Positions 39,101-47,022 are shown, counted from the stretch's first letter. The stretch is 64,000 nucleotides of DNA from Cyclobacteriaceae bacterium (GCA_013141055.1 JABFRS010000001.1:2783714-2847713); one strand, 5' to 3'. Program-made: numbers and translations. The notes: a model not told the origin generated them from the letters alone.

Positions 39101-39787
39101 AAATCCTTTAATTTTTTTGCCGGAGTTGCTGGTCAGTATTATAACATGGATCCTGATGACAATAAAGACAGGTTTGTTAATATTTATGCGGCACAGCAAA
39201 GTGGTCCAACACTTTTTGATCATAGAGTGTATCTGGGTGGTGTTGCCGGATATGAAGTGGATACCCGCAATAATTCTATGCTACCCGTTCGGGGATTTCA
39301 CTGGCGGACTTCGTTTACGGGTATGCAGCAGGTGAATGCTGGAAACTCATTTGGTCAGGTTCGAACCGAAATGAGTATGTATATTAGCTTTAATCGCTAT
39401 CCAAAATTTGTGATTGCGCACAGGATAGGAGCGGGGACAAGTATTGGAGATCCGGAATTTTTCCAGATGTTTTATATGGGAGGAGATGGAGGGCTTTTGG
39501 GATACCGCAAGAATAGATTTGCAGGAAACTCAATGTTATATGATAATCTTGAATTGCGCATCAAGTTGTTTGATTTTACATCGTATCTTTTTCCGGGTTC
39601 AGTAGGAATGGTATTATTTAATGATGTTGGAAGGGTTTGGGCGAAAAACGAGTCTTCAGATCTTTGGCATTGGGGATATGGCGGAGGATTTTATATTATT
39701 CCTGCGGAAAGTATTGTCATCACTGGTGTGGCTGGTTATTCACAGGAAGGTGTGTTGCCCTATGTTAATCTGGGTTTCAGGTTTTAA
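36122..39787 (+). CDS. Metallophosphoesterase/kinase-like/Omp85-barrel fusion protein
   Basis: A 1221-residue outer-membrane protein with three parts. After a signal peptide (1-30) comes a calcineurin-type phosphoesterase (about 38-330) with metal motifs GDPG (44-47), GDN (77-79), GNHD (119-122), HH (221-222) and GHDH (301-304). Residues about 440-720 are a separate region containing GDWDRHEDQWRW (590-601) and IPRDRDQVFF (615-624), which look like the catalytic Asp/His loop and metal-binding Asp of HipA/FAM20-type kinases; that reading is mine and unproven. The C-terminus (about 870-1221) is a BamA/TamA-like beta-barrel with GYRKNRFAG and a terminal phenylalanine. The barrel predicts that the enzyme parts face the periplasm or surface. 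The HD/Pycsar-type gene follows after 11 nt. Confidence 0.85.
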   Translation: MLRAMSLNRCQKCWTLVLLLIFLSAPAYAQESGSDVKTRIIIIGDPGKLHDGKNAVVEAARQFVSPDDSKTTILFLGDNIYPKGLEDEEDKSYPASANVLKTILTSFKDYQAKVFVVPGNHDWQRGRYDGWQNVKRQQQFVKDLNQPNTIFLPEAGCPGPEEVTIDDNLVLIIMDTQWWLHQNPKPGINDNCDCKTEEDVIARLKDIVHRNPNKKFLFASHHPLRSYGEHGGYYTWKQHIFPLTGFSEKAYVPLPVIGSLYPIVRGKFGNIEDLIHPDYKEMIRGIEKSMATAPDVTYAGGHDHNLQLIREGNRNHIISGSGTNRSQVKKGKGSLFASDQNGFAEIIYTIDGKQIISFYEVDEHSIRKEVYRFEVPEIIIEKRQNEIASKEISDDSITVRIAPEYDQVGKSHRAIWGEHYRKIWATPVTIKVFHVNEQNGGLKILKKGGGQQTKSLRMEDKNGKQWVLRTIQKNPEMALPSNLRATVAKSIIQDQISAANPFAPLTVPVIAEAANVPHSNPQILFVPDDPALGIYQSEFANTVCIFEEREPGADETYSTDDVLKKLEKDNDNSVDQKAVLRARMLDLLIGDWDRHEDQWRWKQEKTDKKSIYSPIPRDRDQVFFISTGFVPSIARLKWIMPKFQGFGDEIRDVNGFMFNARYFDRSFLNGLNEKDWQEVISGVQTSVTDDIIRQSIGKLPDTVYKQIGEKLIHNLISRRNSLMTEGLTYYNFLSREIDIPASDKKDLIHVETLSNGDAKISLQKIKKDGIAGDVFYQRVIDNAITKEVRLYGRGDEDVFVVDGNYKPGFKLRLVGGGSVDSIYVSRSAAKRSKLLIYDRSDKKNVFPDHGVRLLTSTSNDVNLYNPRAFNYNKLAPLATIAFNLDDGILLGAGGVFTKYGFRREPFASRHRIMVGHALATDASFLRYKGDVTNFIGKAALDMYLNVAAPDNTVNFFGVGNETTFDNVSDPQIRYYRTRYNFIDTQVRLKFALAKSFNFFAGVAGQYYNMDPDDNKDRFVNIYAAQQSGPTLFDHRVYLGGVAGYEVDTRNNSMLPVRGFHWRTSFTGMQQVNAGNSFGQVRTEMSMYISFNRYPKFVIAHRIGAGTSIGDPEFFQMFYMGGDGGLLGYRKNRFAGNSMLYDNLELRIKLFDFTSYLFPGSVGMVLFNDVGRVWAKNESSDLWHWGYGGGFYIIPAESIVITGVAGYSQEGVLPYVNLGFRF

Positions 39788-39798
39788 ATGCAACGTTT

Positions 39799-40980
39799 AT
39801 GAAGGCTAAGGAATTAATGAGTCATGCTGCTTCTCACGTTCGGGATGTCTTTGCAAAGCATCATAAATCCGAATTATTATATCACTGCTTGTCGCACACA
39901 GAAAAAGTAGTTGCTGCAGCGGAAAAGATTGCGGATCACTATGAGTTAAGTAAACAGGACTACACTGCTGTATATATCGCCGTGTGGTTCCATGATCTTG
40001 GCTATTTGTTTACTACTGGAGACAAACACGAAGAGAAGGGTGTCGAGCTAGCTACCGAATTTATCATGGAGGAAAGTGGTGATGAGGAGCTTGTAGAAAA
40101 AGTTAAGGAGTGCATCATGGCGACGAAAATGCCTCAGAGTCCTGTTTCATTGATAAGTCAGATCGTTTGTGATGCGGATCTTTTTCATTTAGGGACTGAA
40201 GAATTTACGGAAAACAGTAAACAGATAAAAGGTGAGAAAGAAAGGATCTCCGGTATAAAAATTTCAGGTAAGGAGTGGAGAAAGCAAACACTTTTCCTTT
40301 TGGAAGGAATTCGGTTTCACACTGAATATGCAAGACAATTATTGCAAAAGACCAAAGACGAGAATATTGCCAGGTTGAAGGAGAGAATAAAAGAAGATGA
40401 TATGAAAAATAAATCTGGTGACAATTCAAAAGCTAAGGACAAAGAATCGAAGCCCTTCAGAGGAGTGGAAACTATGTTCCGAACAACTTCGTCGAATCAT
40501 CTGAGATTAAGTGAGATGGCGGATGCGAAAGCCAATATCATGATTACCGTGAATTCGATCATTGCTTCTATCCTCGTCTCAATTCTTTTCAGGAAGCTGG
40601 AAGAGGATGAACGTTTTCTTTTTCCGGCGATGATCTTTTTGATCACAGCTTTGGTGTCGATTGTTTTTGCGATCCTGGTTACGCGCCCAAATGTTACTCA
40701 AGGAACTTTTACAAAAGAAGATATTGAAAAGAAGCGCGCTAATCTTTTATTTTTTGGCAATTTCCACAACATGTCATTAAAAGATTATCAGCAAGGAGTA
40801 GATGCAATGATGGCAGATTCTGAATTTTTATATGGAAGCATGACGCGTGATATTTATTTCTTGGGGATCGTTCTGGCGAGAAAGTACAAATTATTGCGTT
40901 TCGCCTACAGTTTCTTCATGTTTGGATTTGTATTATCGGTATTGTCCTTCGTAATTGCCGTGACAATGTTCCAGAAATGA
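39799..40980 (+). CDS. HD-domain protein fused to Pycsar-type transmembrane effector (DUF5706)
   Basis: A 393-residue membrane protein. Residues 1-200 are an HD-superfamily domain (H33, H65-D66 in AVWFHDLGY, and acidic D125/D127 in VCDADLF), so a phosphohydrolase acting on a nucleotide is expected. After a charged linker (about 200-220), residues 221-393 match the Pycsar effector domain: RGVETMFRTTSSNHLRLSEMADAKANIM, helices at about 247-265, 274-295 and 367-388, and the middle NLLFFGNFHNMS. In Pycsar phage defence such membrane effectors are gated by cCMP or cUMP made by a partner cyclase. No cyclase gene is present here. The stop overlaps the PAP2 start (ATGA). Confidence 0.85.
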   Translation: MKAKELMSHAASHVRDVFAKHHKSELLYHCLSHTEKVVAAAEKIADHYELSKQDYTAVYIAVWFHDLGYLFTTGDKHEEKGVELATEFIMEESGDEELVEKVKECIMATKMPQSPVSLISQIVCDADLFHLGTEEFTENSKQIKGEKERISGIKISGKEWRKQTLFLLEGIRFHTEYARQLLQKTKDENIARLKERIKEDDMKNKSGDNSKAKDKESKPFRGVETMFRTTSSNHLRLSEMADAKANIMITVNSIIASILVSILFRKLEEDERFLFPAMIFLITALVSIVFAILVTRPNVTQGTFTKEDIEKKRANLLFFGNFHNMSLKDYQQGVDAMMADSEFLYGSMTRDIYFLGIVLARKYKLLRFAYSFFMFGFVLSVLSFVIAVTMFQK

Positions 40981-41810
40981 AGCTAAAGGCTTGTCTGCTT
41001 TCCCTTGCTCTATTGAATTGCCTTTCATTGTGCGCCCAAACCGACAGCGCATACCTGAAAGTCTATCATACCAATCCAAAACTTGAAATACCCATCCCGG
41101 CTGTATTTTTTTGTGGAGCTTATTTTGGATTCAAAGCTTTGGATAAGCATGCCTCTTTTACTGAGGCTGATGTGTTGAAACTCGATCCAGCTTCAATAAA
41201 CTCTTTTGATCGTCCTGTCGCGTTTTATGATCCCGCAAATTTTGCAAGTGCACAGAGCACATCTGACCTTTTTTTGAACGTTGCCGTTGCTAGTCCTGTT
41301 CTTCTTCTTTTGGATAAAAGAATCCGAAAGGATTGGGTTGATCTCGTCAGCATTTTTTTAGTGACGCATGCTGCTGACAACGCTATTTATTTTGCTGCGC
41401 AGGCTTCCTTTCGTCGCGCCCGACCACTGACCTATAATCCTGATGTTGCATTGGAAGATAAGATTGGAGAAGGAAAGACTAATTCATTTTTTAGCGGTCA
41501 TACTTCCTGGACTGCTGCCTCTACTTTTCTAATGGCTAAAATGTACACCGATTATCGGCAGATAAAGGGCTTCAAACGCATTCTTATTTATACAGGTGCA
41601 GCAATTCCTCCGGCGTTGGTTGGATATTATAGAATGGAGGCTGGCAAACATTTTAAATCCGATGTGATGGTGGGTTTTCTGGTGGGTGCTGCATGTGGCA
41701 TTGGAATACCCGAACTTCATCGCATTAAAATTAAAGACAGAGGATTTTCCCTCAACCCTTTCTTTATGGGTGGATCGAATGGAGTTTCAGTGACATACAC
41801 GATTCAATAA
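40977..41810 (+). CDS. PAP2 family phosphatase
   Basis: A 277-residue exported or membrane PAP2-superfamily phosphatase with an N-terminal signal (about 1-21, ending CAQ). The three-part active site is present: FRRARPLTYNP (domain 1), FFSGHTSWTAAS (domain 2, with the SGH) and RMEAGKHFKSDVMVG (domain 3, Arg-His-Asp). Members dephosphorylate lipid phosphates such as undecaprenyl diphosphate, phosphatidate or phosphatidylglycerophosphate. Its start overlaps the preceding gene by 4 nt, so translation is coupled to the HD/Pycsar-type protein. It converges with the serine hydrolase gene 7 nt away. Confidence 0.9.
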   Translation: MKLKACLLSLALLNCLSLCAQTDSAYLKVYHTNPKLEIPIPAVFFCGAYFGFKALDKHASFTEADVLKLDPASINSFDRPVAFYDPANFASAQSTSDLFLNVAVASPVLLLLDKRIRKDWVDLVSIFLVTHAADNAIYFAAQASFRRARPLTYNPDVALEDKIGEGKTNSFFSGHTSWTAASTFLMAKMYTDYRQIKGFKRILIYTGAAIPPALVGYYRMEAGKHFKSDVMVGFLVGAACGIGIPELHRIKIKDRGFSLNPFFMGGSNGVSVTYTIQ

Positions 41811-41817
41811 AAATTAA

Positions 41818-43638
41818 TTACTTCAAAGCTTTTTTAGCCTGCTCGAGTTTTTCTGATGTTTTCAGATTCTCAGGATTTAGAGTCAATGCTTTTTGGTAAT
41901 AAGTGATTGCTGTGGCCTTATCTCCCCCCTTCATACACGCGTCCGCATAACTATCATAGGTATTGGCACTCGACGGATAAAGAAGTGTATTAATTCTGAA
42001 AACATCTTTTGCAAGGTTATTCTTTCCCGCCTCTAAAAGATTATATCCCTGTTGGTTGATGTGTTCTTCACTTACAGCGACATCTTTTGGATCTGTTTTT
42101 ATTAATTGCTGATATCCTTTTAGTGACTCTTCGAAATTGCCCTCAAGCAAATATTCGTAAGGGACTTTTGAATCCTCGTTGAGTGAATGATGAATGTATA
42201 AAAGTGATTTTCCTTTTTCAACGAATACAAGATTTAGCTTTCCGTCTTCGGGATTTTCTTTGAACTGTACTGGCAAAACGGGATGAGATTGATCACGACT
42301 CAAATATGTTCCCTCAGAAACCTGAAATAACTCATATGGTTTGTCTGCACGCAGATATTTAATGAATAGCCTGCTTCCCTTGTTGAAGATTCGTATTACG
42401 CCATCATTCCCATTGAAGTATCGACCTCTAATGGATGCAAACTTCATTGTATCCATTTTCACTCTAGTGTTAATAGACATAAAGTTTGACCACTGATAGG
42501 TACGGGCTACTGAATTAATTAATTCCTCAATGAATTCCGGATGATTGGAATTGATCAAAACAACTACTCCATAGCCCTTGTTTTTATGCGCTTTCATTTC
42601 GCTGGAGAATCCCTCATCCCAGCCCGAGTGTCCAAAATAGATATCGCCTTTTCTGTTATCAAGAAATATTCCCAGTCCTGTATACTCCTCCACAAAAGGA
42701 GTTAACATTAAATTGGACATTTCTGCGGAGAGTACAGCATTACTTTTTCCTGCCGAAGAATTCTGAACATCAAGTGCAAATTTTGCAAGATCTTCCGCCG
42801 TAGTCCACAATCCCGCCGCAGCCATCTCCGGATAAGTATGGCGTTTTCCTTTGGTCATATTTCCATCTGGCAAATAGCCAGTCGCAGCTTTTTCAAGTTG
42901 TGTGCCTTCAAGCGGTTGATCGTATGTACTGTTTTCCATTCCAAGTGGTTGCAGAACGGTTTCTTTTAAAATCTGTGGAAAGGTTTTTCCCTCTACGTCA
43001 ATCATCGTTTGCTGGATAATACAATATCCGCCTCCTGAGTATCGAAAACTTTTACCGGGTAGCTTGTCTACAAAAATTTTTGGAGAATTTGCTGGAGGTT
43101 CACCATTCAGTACCTGTATTAATGTTGGAACTTTCAGGTCAGGACTGTACCCCCAGAATCCATGCACTGTTACGCCAGCATTATGGCTTAACAGATTTTT
43201 CAGAGCTACTTTTTTTTCTGTTGTGAATTCATTATCTGCAAGCTTCCAGGATTTGAGGTAGATATTTATGTTTTCATCAAGATCAATTTTTTTCTGATCT
43301 GCAAGATGAAGAGCTCCGTAGGCAGCAACTGGTTTACTGATCGAGCCGGCCTGAAAAAGGGTAGTGGTAGTGACAACCTCTTTACTTTCTTTATTCATTA
43401 TGCCATAACTCTTGATCCATTCAATTTTATGATCATTGATGACAGCGATGGATAATCCGGGAACATCGTAATGCTTCATTCGCTCTTCGATTGTCCAGGT
43501 AGTGTCCCCCTCAAAGTAAACCGACCCACTAAGTCCGGTTTCTACTTTTATTATGTTCTCTGAAACCGTGACTTGATTTTCTTTTGAACATGATTGTGTG
43601 AGCAGGAAAAGAAGAGCTGGAAAGAAGATTTTTTTCAT
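41818..43638 (-). CDS. Beta-lactamase-family serine hydrolase with TPR tail
   Basis: A lipoprotein of 606 residues from ATG 43636-43638; an 18-residue longer frame would mask its signal LLFLLTQSC. The class C beta-lactamase/penicillin-binding-protein fold has S99-I-S-K102 (SxxK), RYSGGGY in the YxN position, and HSGWDEGF as the third motif. The C-terminal part (about 480-606) carries TPR-like helical pairs (YLLEGNFEESLKGYQQLIK, ATAITYYQKALTLNP). Esterase, D-aminopeptidase or peptidoglycan-hydrolase activity is possible; a Tyr-x-Gly in place of Tyr-x-Asn argues against a true beta-lactamase. It diverges from the HelD gene. Confidence 0.87.
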   Translation of the reverse strand: MKKIFFPALLFLLTQSCSKENQVTVSENIIKVETGLSGSVYFEGDTTWTIEERMKHYDVPGLSIAVINDHKIEWIKSYGIMNKESKEVVTTTTLFQAGSISKPVAAYGALHLADQKKIDLDENINIYLKSWKLADNEFTTEKKVALKNLLSHNAGVTVHGFWGYSPDLKVPTLIQVLNGEPPANSPKIFVDKLPGKSFRYSGGGYCIIQQTMIDVEGKTFPQILKETVLQPLGMENSTYDQPLEGTQLEKAATGYLPDGNMTKGKRHTYPEMAAAGLWTTAEDLAKFALDVQNSSAGKSNAVLSAEMSNLMLTPFVEEYTGLGIFLDNRKGDIYFGHSGWDEGFSSEMKAHKNKGYGVVVLINSNHPEFIEELINSVARTYQWSNFMSINTRVKMDTMKFASIRGRYFNGNDGVIRIFNKGSRLFIKYLRADKPYELFQVSEGTYLSRDQSHPVLPVQFKENPEDGKLNLVFVEKGKSLLYIHHSLNEDSKVPYEYLLEGNFEESLKGYQQLIKTDPKDVAVSEEHINQQGYNLLEAGKNNLAKDVFRINTLLYPSSANTYDSYADACMKGGDKATAITYYQKALTLNPENLKTSEKLEQAKKALK

Positions 43639-43733
43639 AATCTGAATTGTTGGATGAAGGTAACAAATCAGACCAAAATTCAGTGCCTGCAATTTTGAAC
43701 TCTTAATGGACTCCTCAAGTTGTCATGTTTGCC

Positions 43734-43741
43734 TAACTTTG
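43734..43741 (+). promoter_or_regulatory. -7 promoter element of the HelD gene
   Basis: TAACTTTG is a perfect TAnnTTTG, 11 nt before the ATG at 43753. It lies downstream of the TTG at 43720, so that TTG would be upstream of the transcript; this decides the start codon. No -33 TTTG was seen at the right distance. Confidence 0.5.
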
Positions 43742-43752
43742 CACCTGCCGCA

Positions 43753-45804
43753 ATGATTAATCCCACAGAAAAAGACGAAAGAGAGTATCTCGACCACATC
43801 CAGGAAAAACTGGAGCTGGCCATTATGCACGTTGACGATACTGTAAAACTATATTCGACAGAACTAAAACAAAACAAGGAGTACATCTATGAGCATCAAT
43901 CTGGAATGGATGAAGCTGATATGGTTGCTGCTGGTCAATCCATCAATCGAATGGCTTCTACAGGCGAGTCGGCTGTGTTGCGTAAGAACAAGCTTCAAAA
44001 GCTGATTGATTCACCTTACTTTGGACGCCTTGATTTCACATCAGAAAGTAAGACTTCTCCGGTCTATATCGGCATTGGCACTTTTTCTGACAATTCAGGA
44101 ACGATTTATCCGATTTACGATTGGCGGGCACCAATCTCTTCGATGTTTTATGATTATGAATTAGGTCCTGCCGAATACACAACACCATCGGGAACGATCA
44201 AGGGAACGATCGATCTTCGACGTCAGTACAGGATTCGTAAAAGCAGAATGGAGTTCATGATCGAGAACTCTGTCAATATTCAGGATGATATTTTACAGAA
44301 GGAGTTGAGTAAATCTTCCGATGAGAAGATGAAGAATATCGTTGCCACAATTCAGCGGGATCAGAATGCTGTAATCAGAAATGAAACAGCTTCTGTTATG
44401 ATCATTCAGGGAGTCGCAGGTTCAGGAAAGACTTCAATCGCTTTACATCGTATCGCGTTCCTACTTTATCGGTTTAGAGATTCTATAAAGGCAAAGGATA
44501 TTCTCATTATTTCTCCAAACAAGGTATTTGCAGATTACATTTCAAGCGTGTTGCCTGAATTAGGTGAAGATCACATTCCGGAAACGGTTATGGAAGATCT
44601 TGCAGGAGAATTGCTGGAATACAAGTACCCTTTTCAGACATTTTTTCAGCAGGTATCGTTGTTATTAGAAAATCCTGATGAGAAATTTGTTGAACGCATT
44701 CGTTATAAATCATCCTATGATTTTTTGGTTAACCTGAACAAGCATCTTCTTTACATTGAGAATAAATATTTTGTTGCAGGTGATTTAAGGGTAGGAAATT
44801 TCATGGTGTTGGCAGACTTCATTCAGCAAAAATTCAGAAAATACACGTACGTCCCATTGCTTAAACGTGTGCCGTTAGTAGTCAAGGATGTTTTGGATTA
44901 TGTGAGAGACAATGTAAAACGAAAACTCACAGGTCACGAGAAGTCACAGGTGCATCAGTCTATTCCACGCATGTTCAGGATCAGCCAGGCACATGAACTT
45001 TACAGGGATTTTTATACGTGGAATGGAAGAAAGGATTTGTATCGGTCAGGTGAAACACTTGAGTATGCTGATGTTTTTCCAATGATCTATTATAAAATCC
45101 GTCTGGAGGGCACTGAGCATTTACAATCTTACAATTTTGTGAAGCACTTACTGGTAGATGAAATGCAGGACTATACACCTGTGCAGTATGCTGTGTTGTC
45201 GAGAGTATTTCGTTGTAAAAAAACAATTCTGGGAGATGTCAGTCAGACTGTAAATCCATATAGTGCTTCGTCTGCAGAAGTGATAGAAAAAATATTTCCG
45301 CAGGCTGATATTGTTAAGTTGTTCAGGAGCTATCGGTCATCCTGGGAAATCACAGCTTTTGCCCAGGGAATCTTCAGAAATCCTGACATCATACCAATGG
45401 AACGGCATGGATTTGAACCCATGTTGAAAGGAGTTGAAACATTGACAGAACAGACGACGGAGATTATCCGGTTGATGGAAGCCTTTAAGACTTCAGGGCA
45501 TCAATCGATGGGGATTATTTGCAAAACACAGCGGCAGGCGGAAGCTTTAATTAAAGAATTAAAATCGTATGGAGCTTACATGCTTACAGCTGAGAATACT
45601 GCTTTCAGAAATGGAGTCATCATTACCACCGTTCACCTTTCAAAAGGGCTGGAATTTGATGAAGTGATTGTGCCTGGAGTTTCCAGTAATAACTATCACA
45701 CGGATGTTGACAGAAGTCTTCTATACATCGCCTGTACAAGAGCGATGCATGAATTGAATGTACTCTGGATTGGAGAAAGAAGCGAAATAATTAAAATGAA
45801 TTAA
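43753..45804 (+). CDS. HelD-type superfamily I helicase/RNA polymerase recycling factor
   Basis: An ATP-dependent SF1 (UvrD/Rep-like) protein of 683 residues. The N-terminal coiled coil (about 1-85) and the phrase YPIYDWRAPISSMFYDYE are hallmarks of HelD, which rescues stalled RNA polymerase in Gram-positive bacteria. Helicase motifs are Walker A GVAGSGKTS, Walker B LLVDEMQDYTPVQ, motif III GDVSQTV, motif IV-type FRSYRSS, motif V TVHLSKGLEFD and motif VI LYIACTRAM. It is a single gene with its own promoter, divergent from a serine hydrolase. In this phylum the protein is less well studied, and a DNA-repair role cannot be excluded. Confidence 0.88.
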   Translation: MINPTEKDEREYLDHIQEKLELAIMHVDDTVKLYSTELKQNKEYIYEHQSGMDEADMVAAGQSINRMASTGESAVLRKNKLQKLIDSPYFGRLDFTSESKTSPVYIGIGTFSDNSGTIYPIYDWRAPISSMFYDYELGPAEYTTPSGTIKGTIDLRRQYRIRKSRMEFMIENSVNIQDDILQKELSKSSDEKMKNIVATIQRDQNAVIRNETASVMIIQGVAGSGKTSIALHRIAFLLYRFRDSIKAKDILIISPNKVFADYISSVLPELGEDHIPETVMEDLAGELLEYKYPFQTFFQQVSLLLENPDEKFVERIRYKSSYDFLVNLNKHLLYIENKYFVAGDLRVGNFMVLADFIQQKFRKYTYVPLLKRVPLVVKDVLDYVRDNVKRKLTGHEKSQVHQSIPRMFRISQAHELYRDFYTWNGRKDLYRSGETLEYADVFPMIYYKIRLEGTEHLQSYNFVKHLLVDEMQDYTPVQYAVLSRVFRCKKTILGDVSQTVNPYSASSAEVIEKIFPQADIVKLFRSYRSSWEITAFAQGIFRNPDIIPMERHGFEPMLKGVETLTEQTTEIIRLMEAFKTSGHQSMGIICKTQRQAEALIKELKSYGAYMLTAENTAFRNGVIITTVHLSKGLEFDEVIVPGVSSNNYHTDVDRSLLYIACTRAMHELNVLWIGERSEIIKMN

Positions 45805-45816
45805 ATTAAAGAATGA

Positions 45817-45840
45817 GAATATCCTGATGAGGGGTATTTC
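45817..45840. terminator. Hairpin between convergent helD and desaturase genes
   Basis: GAATATCC (45817-45824) pairs with GGGTATTT (45832-45839) over 7-8 bp including G-T pairs, with a short loop. T-rich sequence follows on both strands, so it may terminate both genes. Confidence 0.4.
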
Positions 45841-45864
45841 TTTCTGTTTTAATTTCTACAATCT

Positions 45865-46926
45865 CTATTTAATAACAACTGCTTCCACACTCTCACGATG
45901 CTCTTCCTTCTCCTCACTGAGCAAATATTGTTTTCTAAATGCTTCTTTGGAATCTGTGTATGAAGAAATGGCGCCAATGAAAGAAAGTGTGCGAATAAAA
46001 TACCATGCTGAATCGATCTGATACCATAGGAATCCAGAGCGTGCACTTTGAGGAAACAGGTGGTGATTATTGTGCCACTCACCAGCGACAATACCCGGCC
46101 ACGCCTGATTGATTGACATGTCTTTCCGGTTAAAGTCAATTCCTTCACGTTGCTTGTTCTCTCCTTTGCCATGACCTTCATAGTTAAAAGTGCGAACGCC
46201 AACAGCCCAGAATCCTGCACCACCGAACATTGCAAAAGCAAGTGGATGACCACCAATTAAATAGAACACACCATACCAGAATCCCCAGTTGAGAACCCAA
46301 TGCAATACTGACAAACCAGGATTCGCTAGTGAACCCCACTTTTGATATTGCTGATAAGTATTGGTTTGCGTTCCTGTGTGCTTCATCATATTGACAGCAC
46401 GATTATAATCTTCTTCATTAAGATTGCGTCGGATAGGCTGATGTGTTACATCGGCAAGGAAGCAATACAAAAAGCCTCCGGATGCATTGTATGGATCACC
46501 TGGTTGATCAGATTTTGCATGATGCACATGATGAGACACAACGTATATTTCTTCAGGGATGATCTTTAATGAAAGATTGCGAATGACAAATAACCAGAAC
46601 TTGTTTCTAACAACATATGCACCGTGTGTGCAATAGCGATGATGCCAGACAGTTCCATGTGTACCCATGTACATCATGCTGTAAACGAATGCCGCTGCCA
46701 GCAATCCCCAGCTAAAGAACTTAAAAATAAAAACAAAGAAAAAGGGAATAAGGCAAGCAACCTGTAGCCAGCTCATGAAAGAGAGCCAGTTCTTTTTGGA
46801 TTTGAAAATATTTACCCTTGAACCAAATTCCCGAAGGATCTGACCCGCGGTTGGTTTTATCAGATTACCGGAATCATCCTGCCATCCATAGCGGGGGGGT
46901 TCGAGTATGTAGTCCAAAAATGCCAT
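45865..46926 (-). CDS. Acyl-CoA/fatty acid desaturase (copy 2)
   Basis: A second di-iron membrane desaturase, 353 residues from ATG 46924-46926; the longer frame runs into its own promoter. Histidine boxes are HGTVWHHRYCTHG, HHVHH and HNNHH, plus NYEGHG. It is clearly paralogous to the gene at 16967: MAFLDYILEPPRYGW matches MAFIDIVLQVPSYKW, and the central YQQYQKWGSLANP matches YKQYQKWGSIANP. It ends with an acidic ExKEEHRES tail instead of the Pro/Val tail of copy 1. A perfect -7 box and a separate palindrome precede it, so the two copies are probably regulated differently. Confidence 0.92.
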   Translation of the reverse strand: MAFLDYILEPPRYGWQDDSGNLIKPTAGQILREFGSRVNIFKSKKNWLSFMSWLQVACLIPFFFVFIFKFFSWGLLAAAFVYSMMYMGTHGTVWHHRYCTHGAYVVRNKFWLFVIRNLSLKIIPEEIYVVSHHVHHAKSDQPGDPYNASGGFLYCFLADVTHQPIRRNLNEEDYNRAVNMMKHTGTQTNTYQQYQKWGSLANPGLSVLHWVLNWGFWYGVFYLIGGHPLAFAMFGGAGFWAVGVRTFNYEGHGKGENKQREGIDFNRKDMSINQAWPGIVAGEWHNNHHLFPQSARSGFLWYQIDSAWYFIRTLSFIGAISSYTDSKEAFRKQYLLSEEKEEHRESVEAVVIK

Positions 46927-46955
46927 AGGTGGTAGGTTTTTAGAGAAACGAATCA

Positions 46956-46963
46956 CAAAGATA
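46956..46963 (-). promoter_or_regulatory. -7 promoter element of desaturase gene 2
   Basis: On the minus strand it reads TATCTTTG, a perfect TAnnTTTG, 29 nt before the ATG at 46926. It overlaps the upstream ATG used by the longer frame, which supports the shorter start. Confidence 0.5.
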
Positions 46964-47003
46964 TATTATATAATACAAATCTTTTTTTCTCTGAAAAGCG
47001 CTC

Positions 47004-47022
47004 GTTTGAAAGGATTTCAAAC
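47004..47022 (-). promoter_or_regulatory. Palindrome upstream of desaturase gene 2
   Basis: GTTTGAAA (47004-47011) and TTTCAAAC (47015-47022) form a perfect 8-bp inverted repeat with a 3-nt spacer, about 40 nt upstream of the -7 box. It could be an operator of a dimeric lipid-responsive regulator. The sequence differs from the palindrome before desaturase 1. Confidence 0.45.

Noticed and set aside
39799..41810. A complete Pycsar phage-defence system
   Set aside because: The effector-like domain is present but no nucleotidyl cyclase gene lies near it, and the neighbours are phosphatases rather than defence genes.
41818..43638. A true class C beta-lactamase
   Set aside because: SxxK is present, but the second motif is Tyr-x-Gly and a TPR tail follows; a broader serine hydrolase/esterase call is safer.
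43720..43752. Longer start (TTG) for the HelD gene
   Set aside because: The TTG lies upstream of a perfect -7 promoter box (43734-43741), so it would not be on the transcript.
45849..46256. 135-residue minus-strand frame overlapping the second desaturase
   Set aside because: It is a shifted frame of the desaturase gene, which carries all three histidine boxes in the other frame.
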